DNA from: Candidatus Chloroploca mongolica
GTDB taxonomy: Bacteria; Chloroflexota; Chloroflexia; Chloroflexales; Chloroflexaceae
Assembly (NCBI RefSeq): GCF_004762035.2
Contig: NZ_SIJK02000060.1
Coordinates: forward strand, 1-32,234
Reading direction: 5' to 3'
Length of the DNA stretch: 32,234 bases
Shown: positions 13,795 to 22,052 of the stretch, in pieces
Layout: every line of letters starts with the position of its first letter
How positions within the stretch are numbered: position 1 is the first letter of the stretch
The notes under the pieces: model-generated
The model's input: only the letters and a program-made list of their open reading frames with translations
Databases searched by the model: none
What the model was told of the DNA's origin: nothing
Program-made: the position numbers and the translations under genes

Positions 13795-16254
13795 TTAGCG
13801 TCGAATCAAAGGCAGGTAGACATTGCCCCGTTGTGATGGCATGGCTTGATCGCTGGTCGCCCAGTAGCCCAGGCTCGCCTGGAAACGCGCACTGGTGAGT
13901 TGTTCGCTACTGGCGAGGGTTTGCCCGCTGGTTCCGTTAAGTTGGAAGCGTGATGAACTCATGGTGCCGCCACTGGTGCCAATGACCCCTTGAGCGAGCC
14001 GGAAGCGCGTTGAAGTCGGACGGGGTGGGTAGAAATCAAGGGTGACGGCATTGAGTTGAAGGCTCTGTGTGCGATTACCAGCGCGATCACGCACCTGGAT
14101 GAAGGGACGCACGGTCGTGCCATGCACCTGCTCCGTTGACCACCAGAACGGCGAGACAAGCGGCTGCCAAGCCTCCCAGGTGATACCATCCAGGCTGACG
14201 CGCACCTCACGGGCACCACTGAGATCAGTGGTCGTGAGGTGAATGGGCAGCCTAGTGTGATCGGCTGTTGGTTGAGCGTGGGCCAGCGTCGCCGTCACTA
14301 CCGGGGCCTCGCGGTCGAGGATGACTTCGCGCACGCGCTGTGCGGGCAACATCAACGTATTCCCGGCGCGATCGATCGCGTGGATCGAGAAGACGATGCG
14401 TTGATCGGCCAGCGCACTGGCATCCCAGGTAAAGGTATACGGAAGTTCAGCAACGCGCCCAAGTTCATGCCACGTGCCATCGTAGTGGGCATGGAACGAT
14501 ACGACGGCCACACCGCTCAACGCATCGCTCGCCTCGGCCTCCAACAGAAAGACAGGGTTACTGGTTGCACTCTGGTGAACCGGTGTGTTCAAGGTGCCCG
14601 TTGGCGGCGTGGTATCCTTGGTGACGGTGCGTGTTCCTTCGGGGGCCAGCGCCACATTGCCGGCGCGATCATAGATATCAAAGCCCAGGATGATCGCCTG
14701 ATCGGCGATCCCTGCCGTGTTCCACGTCATCGCATAGGGCGGTTCATGGTCTGTCCCAATGACGTGCCAACTCCCATTGTAGTGGGCGGTAAAATTGACA
14801 TACGCCACGCCACTCAGATTATCGCTGGCATGCCCAGCAAGTTGCACCTCCTTGCCGATGAAGGCCTGGTGCGCAGGGGCATCATAGCCACCGGTCGGCA
14901 GGGTGGCATCTTTGATGATCGTGCGCGTCCCTTCTGGTGCATAGGCGACATTACCGGCGCGATCGTAGATATCGAAGCCCAGAATGATGGTTTGATCCGC
15001 AAGGCCCGAGGCATCCCAGGTATATTCATAAGGTGCCGTGTTGTCAGCCGCAATCAGGTGCCAGTTCCCGTCATAGTGGGCCGTAAAATTGACATGATCG
15101 ACCCCGCTGAGCGCATCACTTGCATGCCCGCGCAAGGTAATCTGCGAACGAAAGGCGGTACCGTCGGCGGGTTCATCATAGCCGCCCGTGGGTGCAACCT
15201 GATCGAAATTGGGGAGTTGGATAAATTCAATCGTTGAACGTGGCCTATTCGTGATCCGATACGGCGTGCCATTACGGGTGGGATCATTGCAATTGTTTTG
15301 TTCGCCACCGACGGCCCAACTGAGTTGCGTAATCGTGAAATCAATCGTAGTGTCATTGTAGCTATGGACTTGCTCAACATAGGCTACGTGTTGAAGATAG
15401 GTGCCCCCTGCTTGTGGATAGACCGTAATCGCACCTGCTTGTGGCAATGAATTGACGACATAGCCCTGACCACGCATACAATTTGCCCACAGATCGGCAT
15501 TAAGACGGCACGAAGGTGGCACATCAGGACGACGGTGGAAGGCCCACCAGGTACAATTCCCGTTGTTATTTGCTGAATCACAAGGGAAGGGATTGTTGGG
15601 ACTGTAGTGGCCACAACAGACTGCGACCTGGGGAGTGAGGTTTGTGGTAGGGGGAAGAAAATCAGGCAAGGTGGATGCAGTTGAACTGCTTACCTGATCT
15701 GTCCAGGCGAGGCCTCGGACGATCTGATTGAATTCACCTTCCGCCTCACTATTCTCTGGTAGAGCATAAAAATCGAAGACGAGCACTTCCTTCTGTGCAG
15801 CAACGGCCACAAAGATGGAACGAGCCTCACCTAGAGCCTCTGGATAGCTCACAATAGAAGGGGCTCCCGCAAGGGTTCCTTGCTGAGCAATGGAACTTCC
15901 AAATTGGTGTTGTGCTACCTCTTCCCACCAGGATTCTAATGATTGGTCAGGCAGCAAGGGCCAACGACTGACACGCATGGTACTCCCATACGGCCCACGA
16001 AACTCAACTTGATGGAGCAAGACACGTGGATCAGAAGATGCACGTTGTTTGGTCATGCCACGAGACCAGGTTGGTGGATAACGCAGGGTAAAACCAAGCT
16101 CATCGTCACGATAGATATGCCATCCATCGGCGTTATTCGATGGCAAGGCGGCCAAGACAGGCGTTGCGCCAAACGATATGGATGAACAGAAAACGAACAA
16201 GCTGAGAACGAACAGAAACGTTGAACGTGTTTTGAAAGAGGGCGAGAGTGACAT
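13795..16254 (-). CDS. Secreted CHAP-domain protein with three Ig-like repeats
   Basis: An 819-residue exported protein. The signal peptide (1-35) ends near PVLA. A PsbP-like region (GFTLRYPPTWSRGM) leads to a CHAP amidase/peptidase domain around 212-330, with NGNCTWWAF (nucleophile Cys) and QHVAYVEQV (His). Three ~95-residue Ig-like repeats follow (about 355-645), each with DALSGV..NFTAHY..W and DRAGN. The C-terminus is a beta region ending in VYLPLIRR, a tail seen on many exported Chloroflexota proteins. CHAP enzymes cleave peptidoglycan cross-bridges, and catalytic Cys and His are present. AGGA lies seven bases before the ATG. It is the first gene of a likely operon with the two stalk proteins. 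A role in cell-wall remodelling is inferred. Confidence 0.87.
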   Translation of the reverse strand: MSLSPSFKTRSTFLFVLSLFVFCSSISFGATPVLAALPSNNADGWHIYRDDELGFTLRYPPTWSRGMTKQRASSDPRVLLHQVEFRGPYGSTMRVSRWPLLPDQSLESWWEEVAQHQFGSSIAQQGTLAGAPSIVSYPEALGEARSIFVAVAAQKEVLVFDFYALPENSEAEGEFNQIVRGLAWTDQVSSSTASTLPDFLPPTTNLTPQVAVCCGHYSPNNPFPCDSANNNGNCTWWAFHRRPDVPPSCRLNADLWANCMRGQGYVVNSLPQAGAITVYPQAGGTYLQHVAYVEQVHSYNDTTIDFTITQLSWAVGGEQNNCNDPTRNGTPYRITNRPRSTIEFIQLPNFDQVAPTGGYDEPADGTAFRSQITLRGHASDALSGVDHVNFTAHYDGNWHLIAADNTAPYEYTWDASGLADQTIILGFDIYDRAGNVAYAPEGTRTIIKDATLPTGGYDAPAHQAFIGKEVQLAGHASDNLSGVAYVNFTAHYNGSWHVIGTDHEPPYAMTWNTAGIADQAIILGFDIYDRAGNVALAPEGTRTVTKDTTPPTGTLNTPVHQSATSNPVFLLEAEASDALSGVAVVSFHAHYDGTWHELGRVAELPYTFTWDASALADQRIVFSIHAIDRAGNTLMLPAQRVREVILDREAPVVTATLAHAQPTADHTRLPIHLTTTDLSGAREVRVSLDGITWEAWQPLVSPFWWSTEQVHGTTVRPFIQVRDRAGNRTQSLQLNAVTLDFYPPRPTSTRFRLAQGVIGTSGGTMSSSRFQLNGTSGQTLASSEQLTSARFQASLGYWATSDQAMPSQRGNVYLPLIRR

Positions 16255-16405
16255 AGCTTATTCCTAGCACAGCACGCAGATTCCTCCGCAAGTCGAGTAA
16301 ATCCGGCAAGCCTATACAACGTGTGACTTCCTGCTCTTATCTCATCAGTACCACATTGGCCTGAAAAACTCTTGGTGTGCAGCCTTGAGTTGTGAGAATA
16401 TAACC

Positions 16406-16475
16406 AACCTGTTTCCAAACAGGTTCGTGATCCTTCGGCGAACATGTGTCCAGGTTGACCAGCCTGGTGTATAAT
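16406..16475. promoter_or_regulatory. 20-bp perfect palindrome and TATAAT box before the methyltransferase gene
   Basis: A palindrome with 9-bp arms and a CC centre (AACCTGTTT / AAACAGGTT) covers 16406-16425. A TATAAT box follows at 16470-16475, 40 bp before the chosen start; no good -35 is found. The palindrome could be an operator. It also lies upstream of the divergent CHAP gene. No T-run is present, so a terminator is unlikely. Confidence 0.45.
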
Positions 16476-16514
16476 TTTTGGACAGAAGCGACCAAGAGTC
16501 CGGTGGAGACGCGC

Positions 16515-18263
16515 ATGCAGGATCAATGGCTCGATGAGCAGGTGCAGCATCAAGAACGAGGGCTTGCCGAAGCGGCACGGCAACTTGGGTTGAATCTGCC
16601 TATGGCCGATGTCCTGAAACATCACTTTGCCAATGCTGAGGAGCTTGAACGAGGGGCTGTCTTTACACGCGAAGAAGTCGTCGATTTTATGCTTGATCTG
16701 GCGGGTTACACTTCCGATAAGCCGCTCGCGAGCTTTCGCATCCTGGAACCGTCTTTTGGTAGAGGTGATTTCCTGATCAGAATCACGCATCGCTTATTAG
16801 CTTCAATCCAGGCGCAACCGCTTGAGCGCACCACCTTGATCGCTCACCTGGCCCCGGCGATCCGGGCCGTTGAAGTGCATCAGGCGAGTATTGCGCATAC
16901 TAAAGCAGACCTGGCCCGCCTTCTTCGTGACCACGGTTTGCCTGACCACGAGATACGCTTGCTGCTCGATCAGTGGATCATTGAAGGCGACTTTCTGCTG
17001 GTCGATTTACCAGTTTCGTTTACCCATGTGGTGGGCAATCCCCCCTATGTGCGCCAGGAACGGATCCCAGATGCGTTACTGGCTGAATATCGCGCACGAT
17101 ACCGCACGATCTATGATCGCGCAGATTTATACATTCCTTTCATTGAACGGTCGCTTACCCATCTCGCGACCGATGGGGTCTGTGCCTTGATTTGCGCCGA
17201 TCGATGGACAAAGAATAAATATGGTGGGCCCTTACGCCAATTCATCGCGGAACAGTATCACCTCAAAGCGTATATTGACATGGTCGATACGGATGCTTTT
17301 TCGAGCGAGGTGATTGCGTATCCTGCTATTACGGTCTTGAGCAAGACACGACCAGGCCCAACCCGCGTTGTCTGTAAACCAGCGCTTGATCGGGCCAATT
17401 TGAGCCGCATTGCGGCCGCGATGCATACCGCTGAGCTTCCCACGTACGCCGACATTACCGAGGTGACGAATGTCGCGCATGGGCGTGAACCCTGGCTCTT
17501 CCAGGCGGGCGAGCACGTCGCTCTGCTGCGCCGTCTCGAGGCAAGTTTGCCCACCTTAGAAATGGCTGGTTGTACCGTCGGGATCGGTGTGGCAACCGGG
17601 GCTGATAAGGTTTTTATCGGCAAGTATAGCGAACTACCCGTTGAAACCAGTCGCAAGCTGCCATTAGTTACGACGAGAGATATTGCTGCGGGGCGCGTCG
17701 CATGGCAAGGGCTTGCCGTCGTGAATCCATTCAATGATGATGGAACGTTGGTTGACCTCGCCCGCTTTCCGCAACTTGCCGCCTACCTTCATCAGCATGA
17801 AGTGGTCATTCGCCAGAGGAATTGCGCCAAAAAGAACCAACAAAAATGGTATCGAACGATTGACCGTATTTACCCCCATCTTGCGGCACAACCAAAATTA
17901 TTAGTTCCAGACATCAAGGGCCGAGCCAACATTGTGCTGGAACAAGGACGCTATTATCCACATCACAATCTGTACTATGTGACCTCAACAACGTGGGATC
18001 TCCGTGCCTTGCAAACCGTCTTGCGATCACACTTGGCCTATCTCTTTGTTTCAACCTATTCAACGAAAATGCGCGGAGGGTATATACGCTTTCAAGCGCA
18101 ATATCTTCGACGCATCAGGCTTCCCCGCTGGCAAGACATTGCAAGGCCCCTCCAGGACGAATTGATCACCTTATCGGAGGAAGAAGATCTTACCGTGCTC
18201 AATGAAGTTGTGGCATCGGTCTACAAGCTGTCGCTCGCTGAGCGACGGCTCATCGAAGGATAA
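16515..18263 (+). CDS. N6-adenine DNA methyltransferase (PaeR7I/Eco57I-like), no visible nuclease partner
   Basis: A 582-residue class I SAM-dependent methyltransferase. ILEPSFGRGDFL (motif I, SAM binding) and a VVGNPPYVRQE catalytic NPPY motif are present. An N-terminal LERGAVFTREEVVDFML block is typical of type II gamma-class enzymes. The C-terminal half, with GVATGADKVFIG and RGGYIRFQAQYLRRIRLP, is a target-recognition region of the TaqI/Eco57I kind. ATG 16515 is preferred over GTG 16446 because GGAG lies seven bases before it and the -10 box lies downstream of 16446. No endonuclease gene lies next to it; flanking genes are an exported protein and a gene fragment. It may be an orphan methylase, the remnant of an RM system, or a fused RM enzyme with an unrecognised nuclease part. 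Confidence 0.88.
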   Translation: MQDQWLDEQVQHQERGLAEAARQLGLNLPMADVLKHHFANAEELERGAVFTREEVVDFMLDLAGYTSDKPLASFRILEPSFGRGDFLIRITHRLLASIQAQPLERTTLIAHLAPAIRAVEVHQASIAHTKADLARLLRDHGLPDHEIRLLLDQWIIEGDFLLVDLPVSFTHVVGNPPYVRQERIPDALLAEYRARYRTIYDRADLYIPFIERSLTHLATDGVCALICADRWTKNKYGGPLRQFIAEQYHLKAYIDMVDTDAFSSEVIAYPAITVLSKTRPGPTRVVCKPALDRANLSRIAAAMHTAELPTYADITEVTNVAHGREPWLFQAGEHVALLRRLEASLPTLEMAGCTVGIGVATGADKVFIGKYSELPVETSRKLPLVTTRDIAAGRVAWQGLAVVNPFNDDGTLVDLARFPQLAAYLHQHEVVIRQRNCAKKNQQKWYRTIDRIYPHLAAQPKLLVPDIKGRANIVLEQGRYYPHHNLYYVTSTTWDLRALQTVLRSHLAYLFVSTYSTKMRGGYIRFQAQYLRRIRLPRWQDIARPLQDELITLSEEEDLTVLNEVVASVYKLSLAERRLIEG

Positions 18264-18313
18264 CCCCAGTTACGCTAGCGTTGTTCCCCCTCATAAGGCC
18301 GTACCGATGAGTC

Positions 18314-18597
18314 TCATCGGTGCGTCGCCACCATCGGGCGGGGGCACCTCGGTGTCATTGACGTTGTTGGCGCTTGCGGTGTGTAAGCATCACCGTGGAC
18401 TGTCGCTTCAGGCGCGGGCATCTGGGTGTCATTGACGTTGTTGGCGCTGGTGTCGTTGCCGTCACGGGTGTCGCTGAGCAGCAATGAGCGGGCGACGGCG
18501 CTCAGGTCGGTGATGGCGGTCTGGATGTCCTGCTGGTGCATGCCGAGCAGATCGGCGTAGAGCTGGGCGCGGGCGATGACCTGCTGGTAGGCATCGG
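18314..18597 (-). pseudogene. Unrecognised gene fragment with a 24-bp direct repeat
   Basis: The reverse frame downstream of the MFS stop reads as a plausible helical protein piece (AYQQVIARAQLYADLLGMHQ, then IQTAITDLSAVARSLLL). It then degrades into a low-quality tail. It has no start of its own because the MFS gene ends at 18598. A 24-bp direct repeat (GGTGTCATTGACG...) lies at 18351-18374 and 18425-18448. Probably the 3' remnant of a displaced gene. Confidence 0.3.
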
Positions 18598-19905
18598 CTA
18601 GCGCCTATCGGTTAGGTTCACGTTAGCCGTATGGGTGCGCTCGGCCCTGAGCGGCTGATCCTCGATCCTGAGCAGATCGGGGAGCGCGAACCCCAGTAAG
18701 CAGATGGTCGCCGAGGCCAATCCGCCGACGATGAAAATCCCCCGTACGCCAATGAACGCGCCTAGGAGTGCCGCCAGGCCTAGCCCGAGCGGTGCCGCCA
18801 GGCCCATCACGGTACTCAGCAGTGAAAGCACCCGACCCTGGAGTTGGTTCGGCACCTGCGACTGAATGAGCGCAATCAGTGGCGCATTGCCAGTTGAAAA
18901 CGTCACCCCGCTCAGGGTCCACCAGAATACGGCGAGCCAGAAGAGCGAACTGGGCATCAGGGCAGTGAAAGCGACGGTGACGCATGAGATCGCGAACGAG
19001 AGCAAGATAGTCACAATACGACGCTTGAAGAGCGGCACGGCAGCGATGAGCGCGCCGCCGACGATAATTCCGATCCCAGCCAGCCCCTCCATCAGGGCTA
19101 CCTCATTCACACCGCCACCAAAATGATCCTTGACCAGCAGCGGGGTAAGCGTGAAGGTAGGCATGATCGTCAGCACGACCAGGGCCACCAGCCCGTAGAG
19201 CATCAAGAGGCCGCGGTTGTGGACGATGACGTGCGCCCCGCCGAGAAAGTCGGTCCACAGACCACCACGCTGAGCCACGTTGCGCGGCGCCTGGGGGATA
19301 CGATAGACTAGCAGCGGGACGATCCCGAACAGTGCGGTAACGACATCTATCAACAGCGCACCCTCGAAGGGCAAGAAGGCTAACAACAACGCCCCCAGAG
19401 GTGCGGCGGCAATTGTCATCACCCCCTGGAGCATCTGGTTGAGCCCGGCCACCCGGCTGAGCCAAGCGGTGGGGACGAGCATCGCCGTGCTTGCTGCTGC
19501 CGCCGGAGCCTGAAACGCTTGCATGCTACTACGAATGAACATCATCACGTAGAGGTGCCAGAGCTGGATTTGATCGCTCTGGAAGAGCCAGACCAGCCCG
19601 AGCATACAGGCGGCCGAGATGACATCGGCAACGATCATGAGCATCCGGCGGCTGTAACGGTCGGCCAGAATGCCGCCGAGGGGACCAAGCAGCGCCTGCG
19701 GCAGCAACGCCATCACGCCTGCAATGGACAGGGCGGTCGTCGAGCCGGTATTGAGCGTGATCCACCAGAGCAAAACAAACTGGGTCAGCGCGCTGCCAGT
19801 TAACGAGAGCGCCTGGCCAAGCCAAATGCTCCAGAAACGGAGTTGCCACGGCTCACTCAACGCGGGATCGGGAGCCGACGATGCAAGGTCGTGCTGGGGC
19901 TGCAT
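18598..19905 (-). CDS. MFS transporter, likely drug efflux, divergent from TetR regulator
   Basis: A 435-residue 12-helix major facilitator of the enterobactin-exporter/MFS_3 type. FWSIWLGQALSLTGSAL in helix 1, the loop 2-3 signature GGILADRYSRRMLM, and a second half beginning after a long central loop (RIPQAPRNVAQ) are all visible. GNAPLIALIQSQVPNQLQGRVLSL is typical of this subgroup. It is predicted to export an amphiphilic drug or metabolite by proton antiport. ATG 19905 follows GGAGG closely; ATG 19932 is in frame but lacks a ribosome binding site. Its promoter has both consensus hexamers and is overlapped by likely TetR sites, so it is probably derepressed by a substrate. The specific substrate cannot be read from sequence. 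Confidence 0.9.
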   Translation of the reverse strand: MQPQHDLASSAPDPALSEPWQLRFWSIWLGQALSLTGSALTQFVLLWWITLNTGSTTALSIAGVMALLPQALLGPLGGILADRYSRRMLMIVADVISAACMLGLVWLFQSDQIQLWHLYVMMFIRSSMQAFQAPAAAASTAMLVPTAWLSRVAGLNQMLQGVMTIAAAPLGALLLAFLPFEGALLIDVVTALFGIVPLLVYRIPQAPRNVAQRGGLWTDFLGGAHVIVHNRGLLMLYGLVALVVLTIMPTFTLTPLLVKDHFGGGVNEVALMEGLAGIGIIVGGALIAAVPLFKRRIVTILLSFAISCVTVAFTALMPSSLFWLAVFWWTLSGVTFSTGNAPLIALIQSQVPNQLQGRVLSLLSTVMGLAAPLGLGLAALLGAFIGVRGIFIVGGLASATICLLGFALPDLLRIEDQPLRAERTHTANVNLTDRR

Positions 19906-19938
19906 AAGCCTCCATGAGAACTGGTCGCCCATGATTGA

Positions 19939-20010
19939 ATAGATTATCTATATTGACAATCTATATTTGATTATAAGCTTGTTGCGATAGATTGTCAACT
20001 CTGATAGAAT
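19939..20010. promoter_or_regulatory. Divergent MFS/tetR promoters with operator repeats
   Basis: On the minus strand, TTGACA (19993-19998) and TATAAT (19970-19975) are spaced by 17 bp, a perfect consensus. On the plus strand, TTGCGA (19982-19987) and TAGAAT (20005-20010) are also 17 bp apart. Operator candidates are TTGACAATCTAT (19953-19964) and its exact reverse complement (19987-19998), and the palindrome ATAGAT-T-ATCTAT at 19939-19951. TetR binding here would block both promoters. Confidence 0.75.
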
Positions 20011-20059
20011 ATCATTTTGATCTGGATTGCCGAGAACCACGAGCGACAGCAGGAGACCG

Positions 20060-20638
20060 ATGGGGAGAAAGAGCATTGCCGAAGCGCGGCGAGCAGAGAT
20101 CCTGGCAGCCTTTGAGCGCTGCATCGGGCGTTACGGCATTGATGTCGCCCTTGATCGCATTGCCGAAGAAGCCGGGGTGCAGCGCAGCCTGATCAGGCAC
20201 TACCTGGGCAACCGCGACGAAGTCGTCATGCAGCTGGTCGTACGGATTGCCGAAGAGTACCCGCGCAAGGTCGCTGCACAGATGGATCTGGCAGTGGAGC
20301 GCGGGGGCGCGGGCATCCTTGAGGTTTTCTTTGGCCATGACATGATCAAGCCGACCGACGTTGAAGCGCTCAATGCGGTGCTCAATGCGCCGCCGGAGCG
20401 CTACCCGCAGGCGCGTGATCTAGTCGCCCAGGCCTGCGAGGCTATCGTAACCCAGGCGACAGCTGGGCTGGCGCGCCTCTACCCTCAGGCTCCGCAGGCG
20501 CATTGCCGTGCGGTCGCGTACAGCCTCTTCTGTATGGCAATGGCGCACGACGATTTTCGTTGGCTTGGCCTTGATGCCCGTTACAATGAGATGGTTCGTG
20601 AGCAAGCTGCGCAGTTGATCAATGCACTTGGGGGTTGA
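20060..20638 (+). CDS. TetR-family transcriptional regulator
   Basis: A 192-residue TetR-type repressor. The N-terminal helix-turn-helix is clear (RRAEILAAFERCIGRYG, then VALDRIAEEAGVQRSLIRHYL). The C-terminal ligand domain is helical and lacks a recognisable subfamily signature. ATG 20060 follows a CAGGAGA site; an upstream TTG at 20027 is in frame but less likely. It is divergent from the MFS exporter and shares a 100-bp control region with matching inverted repeats, so the simplest reading is autoregulation plus control of the exporter. The inducer is unknown. Confidence 0.92.
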   Translation: MGRKSIAEARRAEILAAFERCIGRYGIDVALDRIAEEAGVQRSLIRHYLGNRDEVVMQLVVRIAEEYPRKVAAQMDLAVERGGAGILEVFFGHDMIKPTDVEALNAVLNAPPERYPQARDLVAQACEAIVTQATAGLARLYPQAPQAHCRAVAYSLFCMAMAHDDFRWLGLDARYNEMVREQAAQLINALGG

Positions 20639-21002
20639 CATGCTCCTGGCCGCAGACGTGCTGCAGATCAACCGGCGGGACCGAGGCGGACACACCATCA
20701 TTCATAGGGGGCTCCTTATCGCACGCCCCCCACACCGCGCCACGGGCGCGGTACGCCGCCGCTACGGCTGCGCATTGTAAGGATATCCAGCGGTTTCGTG
20801 AACGCTCGGTTGTTACTCACTCATACCGCGTACCACCCAAATGGGCTGAACCATGCCCCCGTTTGTGGCGAACGGCCCATGTATGGTAATGGAATGGAAA
20901 TATGATGCTGTTACCATTGCTTGAAAGACAAGAGTCTTTTGATACACGTTAGTACGCATGAGAAACCATCGACAGGTTGTAAGTTATCCAAAGGGGCTAA
21001 TC
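20639..21002. other. Intergenic stretch, nothing assignable
   Basis: About 360 bp with a GC-rich left half and AT-richer right half leading to the next gene. No convincing reading frame, RNA gene or terminator was seen. Confidence 0.5.
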
Positions 21003-21746
21003 ATGAATCCCGCTTCATCTCGTTCCCCACGTTCAAGATTTATCCGCTGGATCCTAATCCTCTCGATTCTACTGAGTAGCTTCCTCACAGCTTTTGTGAT
21101 CGCGACGCTTCACGCCTCCTCGTCACATATGCACGTCGTAGCAGAATCGCCTGTTGAGAGAGTTGTTGATCACCGGCCTGACATCGGTACGATTGAACCA
21201 CATCGTCGCATCTCCCTTTGGCCTTTTTCCAGCGCCACCAATGCCTCTGCGTTGCAACAGACTCAGGCTATGACGATGACCATTACCGAGACGGGCTTTG
21301 AGCCTGCGTATGTCCGGATTGACAAAGATACGTATCTCTCCTGGGTGAATACAACGACGGAGACCCTTCAGTTGGCGGTGACACCGGCCAGCTATAAGGT
21401 TTATCTTCCACTCCTCTATCAAGGTGGATCAGAGGCCAGATCACTCCTTGACGCGCACGATCATAGTTGGAAAAGACCTAAGCAAGAACCTTTGTGGGTG
21501 AGTGGCCCCATTCCACCACAAGGTGCGGTAACGTTCCCGTTTACGATGACTGGTACGTTCACCATCGAAGTTCCTGGTTTGCCATTTGAGGCGATGATTA
21601 CGGTTGTAGAACCGGAGTCACCGTTAACTCCAACACCTACTTCTACCCCAGTTCCAACACCTGCACCTCCACGTCCGGAGCCACCGGCACCACGCCCAAC
21701 AGTACCTCCATATCCGGAGCCACCTCCGTTCAGAGCGGGGAGCTAG
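21003..21746 (+). CDS. Membrane-anchored cupredoxin-like protein without copper ligands
   Basis: A 247-residue protein. One hydrophobic N-terminal segment (about 13-35, WILILSILLSSFLTAFVIATL) is an anchor or signal. A cupredoxin-like pattern follows (MTITETGFEPAYVRIDKDTYLSW, then TGTFTIEVPGLPFEAMITVVE). The His...Cys-His-Met copper ligands expected in that fold are missing: the position normally NH.V reads TTTETLQLAV and the C-terminal loop has no Cys. An internal VYLPLLYQGG segment resembles the YLPL tails of host exported proteins. The C-terminal ~45 residues are a Pro/Thr-rich wall-spanning tail. ATG 21003 is preferred over 20958 because AAGGGGC lies ahead of it. It is likely extracytoplasmic, with a structural or binding role. 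Its stop codon lies inside the target duplication of a MITE. Confidence 0.72.
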   Translation: MNPASSRSPRSRFIRWILILSILLSSFLTAFVIATLHASSSHMHVVAESPVERVVDHRPDIGTIEPHRRISLWPFSSATNASALQQTQAMTMTITETGFEPAYVRIDKDTYLSWVNTTTETLQLAVTPASYKVYLPLLYQGGSEARSLLDAHDHSWKRPKQEPLWVSGPIPPQGAVTFPFTMTGTFTIEVPGLPFEAMITVVEPESPLTPTPTSTPVPTPAPPRPEPPAPRPTVPPYPEPPPFRAGS

Positions 21747-21874
21747 ACGCAATACCTTGCAAATAAGGCGGCTATTTTGACGCAAAGGCGCAAAGGTTTT
21801 TGCGTAGGTGAGCGTAACCCTTCGCGTCTTCGCGTCTTCGCGTGAGCTTATTTGAAAAGTATTGGAGCTAGACG
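21740..21874. mobile_element. 115-bp MITE with 10-bp target duplications, related to the IS4-type element
   Basis: The element is 21750-21864: an 18-bp imperfect terminal inverted repeat (CAATACCTTGCAAATAAG against its complement CTTATTTGAAAAGTATTG, 15 of 18 matching). It is flanked by exact GAGCTAGACG copies (21740-21749 and 21865-21874). The interior holds CGCAAAGG and CTTCGCGT short repeats. The first nine terminal bases match the IS at 24876-26308, suggesting mobilisation by that transposase. Confidence 0.75.
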
Positions 21875-22052
21875 CCGTGCTGCGTGGCGAGAATCGTATC
21901 CGTTCAGGGTGGGGCAATTGCCTCACTTCTGAGTTGCGAGAAATCACATGATCCGGCATATTCCTCCTATCAGAACGGAGCCGACCACGCCCTGCTGCCA
22001 GGATGTGCCTTGACGCCACAGCGAGCCTGGCGGCAGGGGTGGGTGAGGTGCG
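21875..22052. other. Intergenic stretch with an 11-bp near-perfect stem
   Basis: CTGCTGCCAGG (21992-22002) can pair with CCTGGCGGCAG (22026-22036) with one mismatch, just beyond the end of the reverse-strand gene. It may be a factor-assisted end signal; no T-run is present. Confidence 0.3.

Noticed and set aside
14239..15237. Plus-strand open frame of 332 codons opposite the CHAP/Ig gene
   Set aside because: It is a mirror of the Ig repeats. The reverse-strand product has a signal peptide, CHAP motif and ribosome binding site.
16455..16475. TTGACC plus TATAAT as a promoter pair for the methyltransferase
   Set aside because: The spacing is only 9 bp, too short for a sigma70 promoter; only the TATAAT box is retained as a candidate.
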